Shown here piece after piece: positions 27,746 to 37,286 of a DNA stretch of 64,000 nucleotides. The translations under genes and the position numbers were made by a program. The notes beneath the pieces were generated by a model. It was not told where the DNA came from. It made no database searches and saw nothing but the letters and a program-made list of their open reading frames with translations. The number at the start of each line of letters is the position of its first letter. Within the stretch, counting starts at the first letter, position 1. Source of the DNA: Pseudomonadota bacterium (lineage in GTDB: Bacteria; Pseudomonadota; Alphaproteobacteria; Acetobacterales; Acetobacteraceae); contig JAJZFA010000024.1 in NCBI GenBank assembly GCA_021805565.1, positions 1 to 64,000 of the forward strand. Direction: 5' to 3'.

Positions 27746-30705
27746 ACCTTTTCGCCGTTCCGCCCGATGTGCCGTTCCTGGATGCCCTGGCGTCCGGCTG
27801 GCTCGCACGCTGCGACTCCCTGTCCGGGGCCGGCGACCCGCTGGCCGTCGGACGCGGGCTGATTTTACTGCCGACCCGCCGATCCGCCCGCGCCCTGGCC
27901 GAGGCGTTCCTGCGCGTCAACCTCGGCCGCCCGATGCTGTTGCCGCGCATCACCGCGCTGGGCGCGCTGGACGAGGCGCCGCTGGCCCTGGCCGGTGCGC
28001 TGGACCTGCCGCCCGCCGTCGCGCCGATGCAGCGTCTGGCGGTGTTGTCCAAGCTGATCCTGGCGATGCGCGGCAAGGGGGGCGCCCCACGCACCGCCGA
28101 CCGAGCCTGGCTGCTGGCGCGGGAACTCGCGTCGCTGATGGATGAGGCGGAGCGTGCCGGCATCGATCTTGCCACCCGGCTGCCGGATGCCGCCGATCCG
28201 GAATACGCCGCCCATTGGGCGCAAACGCTGGAATTCCTGCATATCGTCACAGGCATCTGGCCGGCCTGGCTGGCCGAAAACGGTGTCATGAACCCGGCCG
28301 AACGGCAGGTGGCGCTGCTGCGGGCACAGGCCCGGGCGTGGGAGAACGATCCGCCAGAGTATCCGGTGCTGATCGCCGGGACCACCGCCGGTATCCCGGC
28401 CGTCGCCCATCTTCTTGGCGTCGTCGCCCGCCAGCCGTGCGGACAAGTGGTGCTGCCGCGGTTGGACCTGGACATGGACGACGATGCCTGGGCCGGACTG
28501 GAAGCGTCTCACGCCCAGGCCGGACTGGTTCGGCTGCTGACCGGACTGGGCGCAACGCGCGGCGACGTACGGCGGTGGGACAGCCCCACCGAACCGGCAA
28601 TACCGCCATCCAGATTCGGCGTGCTGTCGCGGACACTGTTGCCCGCCGGGGCGCTGCACGACTGGATGGACCGTCAGCCGGTCCCGCTGGACGGCCTGTC
28701 CCGCCTGAAAGCGGCCGATCAGCAGCACGAAGCCCGGGCGATCGCGCTGACGCTGCGGGAAGCACTGGAAACCCCCGGCGCCCGCGCGGCGCTGGTAACC
28801 CCGGATCGCGATCTGGCGGGCCGGGTGGCGGCGGAACTGCTGCGGTTCGGCATCGTCGCCGACGACAGCGCTGGCGAGAAACTGGCCGACTCGCCGCCCG
28901 CTGTGTTTCTGCGCCTGCTGCTACGCGCCATCGCCGGGGAACTGGCGCCGGTTGCCCTGCTGGCCCTGCTGAAGCACCCACTGGCCGGTGCCGGCCTGAA
29001 TCCCGCCGCCTGCCGCGATGCCGCGCGGAGGCTGGAAAAAGCCTGTCTGCGAGGTCCGCGGCCTGCCCACGGCATCGCCGGCCTGCGGATCGCGGCGGAA
29101 CGCGATGCGCCCTCGATCGCATTTCTGGCGCGTTTGGAGACGTGTCTGGCCCCCGCGCTGCGCTTCGATTCGGCAATGGAGATCGCCCCCGCCACCGCGC
29201 TTGCCGCGGTCATCGATGCCGCCGAACGTCTGGCCGCCACCGATGACGCCGCCGGACCCGTCCGGCTTTGGGCGGGCGAGGAAGGCGAGGCGCTGGCCAC
29301 CAGCCTCGCCGAATTGCAGGACGCGGCGACGGTCATGCCCGACCTGCGGCGCGGCGACCTGCCGGGGCTGCTGGATGCGGTGCTGGAAGGGTCCGTCGTA
29401 CGCAGCCGCCGGGCGCTGCGCGGGCGCGGCGGTGCCGAACATCCGCGGATTTTCATCTGGGGTCTGCTGGAAGCCAGGCTGCAATCGGCGGATCTGATGA
29501 TCCTCGGCGGCCTCGCGGAAACGGTCTGGCCACCGGCGGCGGAATCAGGCCCGTGGCTGTCGCGCCCAATGCGCACCCGGATCGGCCTGCCGACGCCCGA
29601 GGAAGCCGTCGGTCAGGCGGCGCACGATTATCTCGCCGCCTGCTGTTCCGCGCCGCGCATCGTGCTGTCCTGCCCCGAACGCCGCGACAATGCGCCTGCC
29701 GTCCCCGCGCGCTGGCTCGCCCGCCTGGACATGTTTCTGCAAGGACGGGATCAGGCCCTGCCGCAGCACCCATCCGTGGCGCGGGCACGCGGACTGGATC
29801 TGCCCGGCGGACCGCCGAAGCCGTTGAAGGCGCCACGCCCCTGCCCGCCGGTCAATCTGCGCCCCCGCGCCCTGAGTGTCACCGCCATCGAAACCTGGCT
29901 GCGCGACCCGTATGCCATTCACGCCCGCCATATCCTGAAACTAGCCGCGCTGAAGCCGCTGGATGAGGAAACCGACGCCTCGGATTATGGCACCCTGGTG
30001 CATGATGGGATGCGCCGGTTCCTGGAGAAACACGGCGCCGCATGGCCGCCGGATGCGGCGCTGGAAATGCGGCTGGCAATGGCGCGGGCGCTGGCGGAGC
30101 AGCGGCTGCGGCAGGCTCTGCAAACCTGGTGGGCACCGCGGCTGGACCGCATCGCCGGCTGGGTCGCCGCGACCGAGACAACCCGCCGGGACCAGCGTCC
30201 GCCGATTGAGATCGCGCCAGAGGTTCCAGGCGCGATCGACCTTTTCCGCCCCGGCGGCCGGTTTCGCCTGACCGGCCGGGCCGACCGGATCGAACGGTAT
30301 AACGACGGATCCCTGGCGATTTTGGACTACAAGACCGGTAGCCCCCCCGGCCAGACCGACGCCGATACCGGCCGAGCACCGCAACTGCTGCTGGAAGCGG
30401 CGATGGCGGCGCTGGCCGGATTTGGACCTGGTCTGGCGGGTTCGGCGTCGGCGCTGGTGTACTGGCACCTGACCGGCGGCATGGATCCAGGTTCGGAAAA
30501 GCCGCTGTTCAAGGACAAGCCCGGCGACATTCCGCCCGCCGCCGCCGCCGCCCTGTCCCGGCTGTGCGAGTTGATCGACACGTTCGACGATCCGGCACGC
30601 GCCTATTTGTCGCACCCCAATCCAAGCCTTGCCCCCAGGTTTTCGGAGTACGGGCAGCTCGCGCGGGTGGCGGAATGGTCCGCCGCGGGGGGCGCCGATG
30701 AGTGA
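27730..30705 (+). CDS. addB: double-strand break repair protein AddB
   Basis: Length 991 aa; LLPTRRSARALAEAFL...; C-terminal PD-(D/E)XK nuclease GTLVHDGMRRFLE...LAILDYKTGSPP; directly upstream of addA. Start TTG 27730 or GTG 27736. Confidence 0.94.
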   Translation: MAVALNLFAVPPDVPFLDALASGWLARCDSLSGAGDPLAVGRGLILLPTRRSARALAEAFLRVNLGRPMLLPRITALGALDEAPLALAGALDLPPAVAPMQRLAVLSKLILAMRGKGGAPRTADRAWLLARELASLMDEAERAGIDLATRLPDAADPEYAAHWAQTLEFLHIVTGIWPAWLAENGVMNPAERQVALLRAQARAWENDPPEYPVLIAGTTAGIPAVAHLLGVVARQPCGQVVLPRLDLDMDDDAWAGLEASHAQAGLVRLLTGLGATRGDVRRWDSPTEPAIPPSRFGVLSRTLLPAGALHDWMDRQPVPLDGLSRLKAADQQHEARAIALTLREALETPGARAALVTPDRDLAGRVAAELLRFGIVADDSAGEKLADSPPAVFLRLLLRAIAGELAPVALLALLKHPLAGAGLNPAACRDAARRLEKACLRGPRPAHGIAGLRIAAERDAPSIAFLARLETCLAPALRFDSAMEIAPATALAAVIDAAERLAATDDAAGPVRLWAGEEGEALATSLAELQDAATVMPDLRRGDLPGLLDAVLEGSVVRSRRALRGRGGAEHPRIFIWGLLEARLQSADLMILGGLAETVWPPAAESGPWLSRPMRTRIGLPTPEEAVGQAAHDYLAACCSAPRIVLSCPERRDNAPAVPARWLARLDMFLQGRDQALPQHPSVARARGLDLPGGPPKPLKAPRPCPPVNLRPRALSVTAIETWLRDPYAIHARHILKLAALKPLDEETDASDYGTLVHDGMRRFLEKHGAAWPPDAALEMRLAMARALAEQRLRQALQTWWAPRLDRIAGWVAATETTRRDQRPPIEIAPEVPGAIDLFRPGGRFRLTGRADRIERYNDGSLAILDYKTGSPPGQTDADTGRAPQLLLEAAMAALAGFGPGLAGSASALVYWHLTGGMDPGSEKPLFKDKPGDIPPAAAAALSRLCELIDTFDDPARAYLSHPNPSLAPRFSEYGQLARVAEWSAAGGADE

Positions 30706-33700
30706 ATCCGCCTCTACCGGAACCGCCCGCCAGCGCGCCAACCGCGCCCAGCGTATCGCGTCCGATCCAGCGGTGTCGGCATTCGTCGCCGCCTCGGCAG
30801 GGTCTGGCAAGACCAAGTTGCTGACCGACCGGCTGCTGCGGCTAATGCTGGCCGGCGCCGAACCGGAGCGTATCCAGTGCCTGACCTTCACCAAGGCGGC
30901 GGCGGCGGAAATGGCACTGCGGCTGCAAGCGACCCTGGGCCGCTGGGTGACGATGCCGGCAGGCAGGCTGGCGGACGAGTTAACGCGGCTTCAGGTCGAA
31001 CCCACCGAATCCGCCAGCAGGACCGCGCGTGCCCTGTTCGCCCGCGTCCTGGATCTGCCCGGCGGCATGCGTATCGGTACCATTCACGCCTTCAGCCAGT
31101 CGTTGCTGCGCCGCTTCCCGCTGGAAGCCGCGATTTCCCCGCATTTTCAGTTGGTGGACGACCGCGACGCCAGCGATGCGATGACCGAAGCCAGGGAAGA
31201 CATGCTGGCCAATGCCGGCGCACCGGGCATGGCCAGGGCGGTGCGGATCGTGGCTGGCCTGACCGGGGCCGGCGGTTTCGGCGACCTGGTCAAGACATTG
31301 CAGTCGGATCGCAATCGCTTGCGGCAGGCCATGCAACGCGGCGACGGCCTGGAACGTGCGCAACGCCGGGTGCTGGGCGCGACCGAGGCGGACGAGGATA
31401 CGCTGATGGACCGGGCGGTTGCATGGCTTGGCGAGGACGCCTTGCGGCATGCCGCCCTGACCGTCCGCGCCGGTGGTACGCCGGCCGCCGCGGTACGAGC
31501 CGGCCATATTCTGGACTGGCTCGGTCTGGCGCCCGGACAGCGGCGCGAAAATTGGCCGCAATGGTGCCGATACTTCGTCAAGACCGATGGCGAAGCATTT
31601 TTATCCAAGACCTGGGTGAACGCGAAACTCCAGGCGCAGCATCCCGGCGTTGCCGATCGCTTCCTCGAAGAAGCCAGTCGTATTCTGAACATCGAGGATG
31701 CCCGCAACGCGATCCGCACCGCCGAAGCGTCGGCCGCGCTGATGATGCTGGCCGGCCCGGTACTGGCGGGATATGCCCAGCGGAAGGACCAGGCCGGGCT
31801 GCTGGACTACAACGACCTGATCGACCGCACCGGCGATCTGTTGCGCGACCCTGGCGCGGCCTGGGTGCTCTACAAGCTGGATGGCGGCCTGGATCACCTG
31901 CTGCTGGACGAAGTGCAGGACACCGCCCCGCGGCAATGGCAGATCGCCCACCGGCTGACCGAGGAATTTTTCGCCGGCCAGACCGCGCGCGACCGCGTAC
32001 GGACGGTCTTCGCGGTCGGCGACCGCAAGCAATCGATCTACTCCTTCCAGGGCGCCGACGCGTCGGAATTCGATCGCGCCCACGGCCAGTTGAGCGGCCG
32101 GGTGCGCGCGGGTGGGCGGATTTTCGAAAATGTCGGGCTGGACGTGTCGTTCCGGTCCACCGGGCCGGTTCTGTCGCTGGTGGATTCGGTGTTCGCCGAT
32201 CCGCTCGCGCGGCCGGGCGTGGTGGCGGATGGAGAGACCCTGACCCATTTCGCCGATCGGGCCGGCCACGCCGGAGTGGTGGAAATCTGGCCGCTGACGC
32301 CGGCCCCGGACGTGACGCCCCCCGTCCCCTGGACGGTGCCCGACCGCAATCAGCCGCACGTGTCCGCCCAGGAGGTACTCGCCGGAACATTGGCCGGCTG
32401 GATCCAGGCCCACACCGATGGCTCCGTGGAACTTGAGAGCAAAGGCCGTCCGCTGACCCCCGGCGACGTACTGATCCTGGTGCGACGGCGCGGCCCGTTC
32501 GCCAGGGCCTTGGTCCGGGCTCTCAAAACGAAGGGTGTGCCGGTGGCGGGCCTCGACCGTCTGGTGCTGACCGATCAGCCGGCGGTGCAGGACCTGATGG
32601 CGCTGGCCGATGCGCTGCTGCTGCCGTCCGACGACCTGACCTTCGGCTGTCTGCTGACCAGCCCGTTGGGCGGCCTGAGCGATGACGATATGATGGACCT
32701 CGCGATCGGCCGCGACGGATCGTTGTGGGACGAGCTGCGCGACCGGGCCGCCGAACGCCCGGTCTGGCGCCGCGCCACCGATTTCTTCGGCCAACTGCTC
32801 GGGCGCGTCGATTATGTCTCGCCTTACGCCCTGTTCGCCGAGGCGTTGGGTCCGCTAGGCGGCCGGGCGCGGCTGTTCGCCCGCCTGGGGCCGGAGGCGG
32901 CGGAGCCGGTGGACGAACTGCTGAACGCCGCGCTGACCTATGCCGGCCGCCATCCACCATCGATGCAGGGGTTTCTGCAATGGCTGCGCCGGTCGGGCGC
33001 GGAGGTGAAGCGCGAACCGGAGGCGGCCGGCAATCTGGTGCGGATCATGACCGTGCATGGCGCGAAGGGATTGCAGGCTCCGCTGGTGATCGTTCCCGAC
33101 ACCGCCGCCCTGCCCATGGACGATGCGGGCGTGATCTGGGCGTTGGATGACACAACCGGGGCCGAGGTACCGCTGTGGGAACCAAGCAAGGCGTTCCGGT
33201 GTTCGGCGCTGGCGCGGCTGCGGGCCGAAGCCCGTCAACGGCAGATGGAGGAACACAATCGCCTGCTGTACGTCGCCCTGACCCGAGCGGAGGACCGGTT
33301 GTTGATTTGCGGCTGGCAGGGGCGGAATAAGATCAAGGACGAATGCTGGCACAGCCTGGTTTGGCGCGGGTTCGAGGCATTATCGCCGGAACGCGAGCCG
33401 TTCGGGCTTTGGGACGGCGACGCGATGTTCCTGCGCGCCGGACAGACCGTGCCGGCGGAGATCGCGGATCGCATGGCACCGGCGGAGATGGCGGGAACGA
33501 TGCCCGCATGGATCGGATCGGCGCCCGGATGGCGTGCCGCCCCACCGCCGCCCGAACCGGCGAGGCCGATGCCGCTGGCGCCGAGCCGACCGGAGGGATC
33601 GGATTTGGGGTCTGTGCCGGCGGCGGACTCGCCGCTGGCGGACCGCGATGCCGGCGGCAACCGGTTCCGCCGGGGACAGTCGATTCATGCGCTGTTACAG

Positions 33701-34174
33701 CATCTGCCGGAACTGCCGGTCGCGGCGCGCCGAGATTCGGCGGTGCGGTTTCTGGACAGGCCCGGCAATGGCTTGCCGGCGGGCGAAGCCGGACGGATCG
33801 CCGATGAAGTGCTGGCCGTCATGGCGCATCCAGATTTGATGCCGCTGTTCGGCCCAGACAGCCGCGCGGAAGTGCCGCTGACCGGCGTAGTGGGCGATTC
33901 GGCGATCGGCGGGCTGGTTGACCGGCTGGCGGTGTTGCCCGATCGGGTGCTGGTCGCGGATTTCAAGACCAACAGGCGACCGCCCGTCCGGATGCAAGAC
34001 ACACCGATTCTGTATCTGCGGCAGATGGCCTCGTACCGGGCGGTGCTGCGAGCGATTTTCCCCGGCCGGCGTGTGGAGTGCGCTTTGATTTGGACTCGCG
34101 AGGCCCGCGTGACGATACTACCGGACGAGATGCTCGATCCGCACGAGCCCGGACATGCACCGCACGCGGCTTGA
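30698..34174 (+). CDS. addA: double-strand break repair helicase-nuclease AddA
   Basis: UvrD-type helicase: FVAASAGSGKTKLLTDRLLRLML, CLTFTKAAAAEMALRL, LLLDEVQDTAP, VFAVGDRKQSIYSFQGADAS; C-terminal nuclease VLVADFKTNR. Start overlaps the addB stop. Confidence 0.97.
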   Translation: MSESASTGTARQRANRAQRIASDPAVSAFVAASAGSGKTKLLTDRLLRLMLAGAEPERIQCLTFTKAAAAEMALRLQATLGRWVTMPAGRLADELTRLQVEPTESASRTARALFARVLDLPGGMRIGTIHAFSQSLLRRFPLEAAISPHFQLVDDRDASDAMTEAREDMLANAGAPGMARAVRIVAGLTGAGGFGDLVKTLQSDRNRLRQAMQRGDGLERAQRRVLGATEADEDTLMDRAVAWLGEDALRHAALTVRAGGTPAAAVRAGHILDWLGLAPGQRRENWPQWCRYFVKTDGEAFLSKTWVNAKLQAQHPGVADRFLEEASRILNIEDARNAIRTAEASAALMMLAGPVLAGYAQRKDQAGLLDYNDLIDRTGDLLRDPGAAWVLYKLDGGLDHLLLDEVQDTAPRQWQIAHRLTEEFFAGQTARDRVRTVFAVGDRKQSIYSFQGADASEFDRAHGQLSGRVRAGGRIFENVGLDVSFRSTGPVLSLVDSVFADPLARPGVVADGETLTHFADRAGHAGVVEIWPLTPAPDVTPPVPWTVPDRNQPHVSAQEVLAGTLAGWIQAHTDGSVELESKGRPLTPGDVLILVRRRGPFARALVRALKTKGVPVAGLDRLVLTDQPAVQDLMALADALLLPSDDLTFGCLLTSPLGGLSDDDMMDLAIGRDGSLWDELRDRAAERPVWRRATDFFGQLLGRVDYVSPYALFAEALGPLGGRARLFARLGPEAAEPVDELLNAALTYAGRHPPSMQGFLQWLRRSGAEVKREPEAAGNLVRIMTVHGAKGLQAPLVIVPDTAALPMDDAGVIWALDDTTGAEVPLWEPSKAFRCSALARLRAEARQRQMEEHNRLLYVALTRAEDRLLICGWQGRNKIKDECWHSLVWRGFEALSPEREPFGLWDGDAMFLRAGQTVPAEIADRMAPAEMAGTMPAWIGSAPGWRAAPPPPEPARPMPLAPSRPEGSDLGSVPAADSPLADRDAGGNRFRRGQSIHALLQHLPELPVAARRDSAVRFLDRPGNGLPAGEAGRIADEVLAVMAHPDLMPLFGPDSRAEVPLTGVVGDSAIGGLVDRLAVLPDRVLVADFKTNRRPPVRMQDTPILYLRQMASYRAVLRAIFPGRRVECALIWTREARVTILPDEMLDPHEPGHAPHAA

Positions 34175-34230
34175 CCGAGGAGACCGGCGGACCCACTTTC
34201 GCGCTAATACAACAATGAGGATTCCGGACG

Positions 34231-34563
34231 ATGAGTGCCAATACAGTTCCCGTGACGGATAAAAGCTTCGCCACCGACGTGGTGGAAGCCAGCAAAACCG
34301 GTCCGGTGCTGGTCGATTTCTGGGCGGAGTGGTGCGGACCCTGCAAAATGATCGGGCCGGCGCTGGAGGAACTGGCGGGTGAGTTCGCCGGCAAACTGAC
34401 AGTGGCGAAAGTGGATATCGACAATAACCCGATGTCGCCGAACCAGTTCGCGGTGCGGGGCATTCCAACGCTGATTCTGTTCAAGGACGGCAAGCCCGCC
34501 GCTACCCAGGTGGGCGCGCTGCCCAAGAGCAAGCTGAAGGACTGGATCGCCGGCAATTTGTAA
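34231..34563 (+). CDS. trxA: thioredoxin
   Basis: [24 protein letters not shown]...[15 protein letters not shown]. Confidence 0.98.
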   Translation: MSANTVPVTDKSFATDVVEASKTGPVLVDFWAEWCGPCKMIGPALEELAGEFAGKLTVAKVDIDNNPMSPNQFAVRGIPTLILFKDGKPAATQVGALPKSKLKDWIAGNL

Positions 34564-34581
34564 TCGCGGGCAACGGTCTTG

Positions 34582-34612
34582 CCCCGGCGCCGGGCAACCA
34601 GTGCCGGGGTTT
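34582..34612 (+). terminator. GC-rich hairpin followed by TTT after trxA
   Basis: CCCCGGC...GCCGGGG then TTTC; also an alternative TTGCCC/GGGCAA hairpin. Weak T-tract. Confidence 0.4.
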
Positions 34613-34632
34613 CATTGTACGACGGGGTTTTT

Positions 34633-34890
34633 CTAGATCGAACGGCGACCGGCAATGGCGTGATACAGAAACAGCACCACGACCGAACCGGCCACTGCCA
34701 CGACAACGCTATACAGATTAAAGCCGGTAACCGGTTCGGCGCCGAAGAAGGTGAACAAAAACCCACCGACGAAGGCGCCTACGATGCCAAGAACAATGTC
34801 GAGAATCAGACCCTCACCGCTTTTGTTGACAATTTTGCTAGCAATGAAGCCGGCAACGAGACCCAGAACAAGCCAGGCGATAATGGACAT
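34633..34890 (-). CDS. GlsB/YeaQ/YmgE family stress response membrane protein
   Basis: MSIIAWLVLGLVAGFIASKIVNKSGEGLILDIVLGIVGAFVGGFLFTFFG. Confidence 0.93.
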   Translation of the reverse strand: MSIIAWLVLGLVAGFIASKIVNKSGEGLILDIVLGIVGAFVGGFLFTFFGAEPVTGFNLYSVVVAVAGSVVVLFLYHAIAGRRSI

Positions 34891-34903
34891 GACGACAGGT
34901 TCC

Positions 34904-35143
34904 TTAAGTTGACGATGTTCGGGACGGGATGACGGCTGCCAGGGCGTAGGCGACACCTCCGGCTACCAACAACGAAATAAGCGGCTGTTGACGGACGTGT
35001 TGCGACACGGATGTGCGGGCTTCGCGAGCTTGAATCGTGGCCCCGTCATATGCGCCGCGCGCGTCGGCGGCGACCTGACGCAGTGTGTCCTCGACAATGA
35101 GCGCCGCCAACGCCAGCGTAACCAAACCCAGCAGTGCTTTCAC
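34904..35143 (-). CDS. small DUF883/ElaB-like membrane-anchored protein
   Basis: GTG start; helical N-terminus and C-terminal RQQPLISLLVAGGVAYALAAVIP; adjacent to a GlsB-type stress gene. Confidence 0.55.
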   Translation of the reverse strand: MKALLGLVTLALAALIVEDTLRQVAADARGAYDGATIQAREARTSVSQHVRQQPLISLLVAGGVAYALAAVIPSRTSST

Positions 35144-35271
35144 GCGATACGTTCTCCTCGGTTAACGGTTACGCAAATGCGGCCGCGGACAAGCGACGGT
35201 GTAGAAATCTGAATTTCTCGCACAGCCGATTGGGCGTCGTACGCGGCACGTTCGATCCGGTTGTTATCCAT
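35140..35271 (-). CDS. possible 43-aa small protein translationally coupled to the DUF883-like gene
   Basis: ATG 35271 to TGA 35140 in GTGA overlap with the next gene; no recognised domain. Confidence 0.3.
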   Translation of the reverse strand: MDNNRIERAAYDAQSAVREIQISTPSLVRGRICVTVNRGERIA

Positions 35272-35447
35272 GGCCATACCATTCGCCGATCGCGAAATCG
35301 CTGACGGTATAATGCCGAGCGACGGGATGGGTTTGCCCCTGACTGAAAAATATTTCAGTTTCCGGTAACGTTTGCAAAAGCACGGAGGGGCTTGACCGAG
35401 TAACCGCATAGTTGGCGGCGACATATGTAAAATGCCAAATTGGACTG

Positions 35448-35573
35448 TATAATCTGACCGGTCTGCCCGATCCGCCGCGCGGCGCAGGCGAGCGCGACGA
35501 AACCGTTCCCCCTCTCATTCAGACGCGGCGACCAGTCGGGCAGCGTTCCGGCCCCCCGGCTGACTTGGGATAA
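35448..35573 (+). pseudogene. dnaE2 3'-end remnant
   Basis: In-frame YNLTGLPDPPRGAGERDETVPPLIQTRRPVGQRSGPPADLG* aligns with the intact DnaE2 C-terminus at 46 kb ([41 protein letters not shown]). Flanking nucleotides GGATATCGGCAGGGGACTTCCGGAAATGACCGGTCCC match the dnaE2 stop region. Confidence 0.75.
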
Positions 35574-35716
35574 CGGTTTCAGGATATCGGCAGGGGACTT
35601 CCGGAAATGACCGGTCCCCACCTCACGGGCCGGACCCAAACCGCGAAAGGAACCGGACACCGGATTTGCGCTGGAAGGCGACCCGGCAGCGTGACCGGCG
35701 TGCCGCCGTGTTGCCC

Positions 35717-36037
35717 TTAATGCAGCTTTTCGACGAACACCTTGACCTTGCCGCCGCAGGCCAGGCCAACCTCCCAGGCGCGTTCGTGACTGACGCCGAA
35801 ATCCAGCAATTGCGGCGTGCCGCTGTCGATGGTTTGCATCGCCGCGTCGGCGACGGCGCCCTCGATGCAGCCGCCGGACACAGATCCCGCCATGCGGCCG
35901 GATTTGGTCACCGCCATCTGGCTGCCGGCCGGGCGGGGGGAACTGCCCCAGGTTTCGGTGACGGTGGCGATGGCCACCTGTTCGCCGGCGGCGCGCCAGG
36001 CGGCAGCGGTGGATAGAATGTCCTCGATTTCGCTCAT
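35717..36037 (-). CDS. XdhC family protein (short, XdhC/CoxI N-terminal domain only)
   Basis: VAIATVTETWGSSPRPAGSQMAVTKSGRMAGSVSGGCIEGAVADAAMQTIDSGTPQLLDFG. Confidence 0.92.
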   Translation of the reverse strand: MSEIEDILSTAAAWRAAGEQVAIATVTETWGSSPRPAGSQMAVTKSGRMAGSVSGGCIEGAVADAAMQTIDSGTPQLLDFGVSHERAWEVGLACGGKVKVFVEKLH

Positions 36038-37221
36038 AGCTTGGTTCCCTTCATACGGGCTGGGCGGGATAGCAAATCGATCAGGCCGCGCAGGCTGGCC
36101 AGATTATGCACCGGGCGGAATTCGTCCACATGCGGCAGCATCGCGCGTATGCCTTGCGATTTGGGTTCGAAACCGCTCCAGCGCAACAGCGGATTGAGCC
36201 AAATCAGCCGTGTGCAGGACCGGTGCAGGCGGTCCATGTTGTCCTCCAGGCCGTTCGCGCCGTCGCGGTCGAGACCGTCGGTGATCAGCAGAACCACGGC
36301 ACCCTGACCGAGGACCCGCTTGGCCCAGAGCCGGTTGAAGCTGGCGATGGCCTCGCCGATGCGGGTGCCGCCTGACCAGTCGGGGACGGTGTGGGCGACC
36401 ATTTGAAAGGCCACTTCGGGGTCGCGGGCGCGCAACTGGCGGGTGACATTGGACAGCCGGGTGCCGAACAGGAATACCGTGACCCGATCGCGATCGTTGG
36501 TCACCGCGTGCAGAAAGTGCAGCAGAATTTGGGCGTAACGGGCCATTGAGCCGGAAATGTCGCACAGCACGACCAGCGGCGGTGGCCGGGTGACGCGACG
36601 GCTGCGCTGGATGGCCAGGATTTCGCCGCCGTGGCGCATGCTGGTCCGGATCGTGCGGCGCAGGTCGGTCTTCGGCCCGTTCGGATCGGCCCGCAGGCGG
36701 CGGGTGCGGCGCAGATCGAGCGGCAGCACCAGCCGGCGGATTTCGCGCTTGGCCACGGCGATTTCGGTTGCACCCATGGATTCGAAATCCATCTGTTGCA
36801 GACGTTCCTGATCCGAAACCGTCATCGTCATGTCGGCGGGCGGCGGTTCGTCCCTTGCCTGGGGCGGTTTACTGTTTTTGTTGGCAAAGGCTTCCGCGAC
36901 ACGGCGGGCGGCGGGCGGCGGGCGTTCCGGCTTATTCTGCTTCCGCGCATCCATCAGCGCCATGGCGGCGGCCTGTTCAGCCGCGGCGGGGTCGCGCCAG
37001 AACAGTGCGAAGGCCTGGTCGAAAACCTCCTGCTGGTCGTGCCGGTGGATCATCGCGGTGCGCAATGCCGTGCGCGCCTGGGTTTTGGAGGCGAGATCGA
37101 TGTGCGTCAGGGCTTCCTGCGCGGCGATGCTTTCCGCCGGGCCGACAGGCAGGCCGGCGCGGCGCAGCAAGCGCGCGAAGTGCATGATATTGGCGGCAAG
37201 GCGCGGTGTACCGGTGTCCAT
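36034..37221 (-). CDS. coxE: VWA domain-containing CoxE-like protein
   Basis: LVVLCDISGSMARYAQILLHFLHAVT...RVTVFLFGTRLSNVTRQLRARDPEVAFQMVAHTVPDWSGGTRIGEAI; overlaps xdhC start by 4 nt. Confidence 0.9.
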   Translation of the reverse strand: MDTGTPRLAANIMHFARLLRRAGLPVGPAESIAAQEALTHIDLASKTQARTALRTAMIHRHDQQEVFDQAFALFWRDPAAAEQAAAMALMDARKQNKPERPPPAARRVAEAFANKNSKPPQARDEPPPADMTMTVSDQERLQQMDFESMGATEIAVAKREIRRLVLPLDLRRTRRLRADPNGPKTDLRRTIRTSMRHGGEILAIQRSRRVTRPPPLVVLCDISGSMARYAQILLHFLHAVTNDRDRVTVFLFGTRLSNVTRQLRARDPEVAFQMVAHTVPDWSGGTRIGEAIASFNRLWAKRVLGQGAVVLLITDGLDRDGANGLEDNMDRLHRSCTRLIWLNPLLRWSGFEPKSQGIRAMLPHVDEFRPVHNLASLRGLIDLLSRPARMKGTKL

Positions 37222-37286
37222 CGGTTCAACCCAACCCGGTGCCGCGATTTGATGCGAGGGCCGGCCAGAACAGCCGTATCCGCAAT

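Noticed and set aside
30877-32436. 519-aa plus-strand ORF
   Set aside because: Alternative frame of addA, Arg-rich, typical GC-skewed third-frame artefact.
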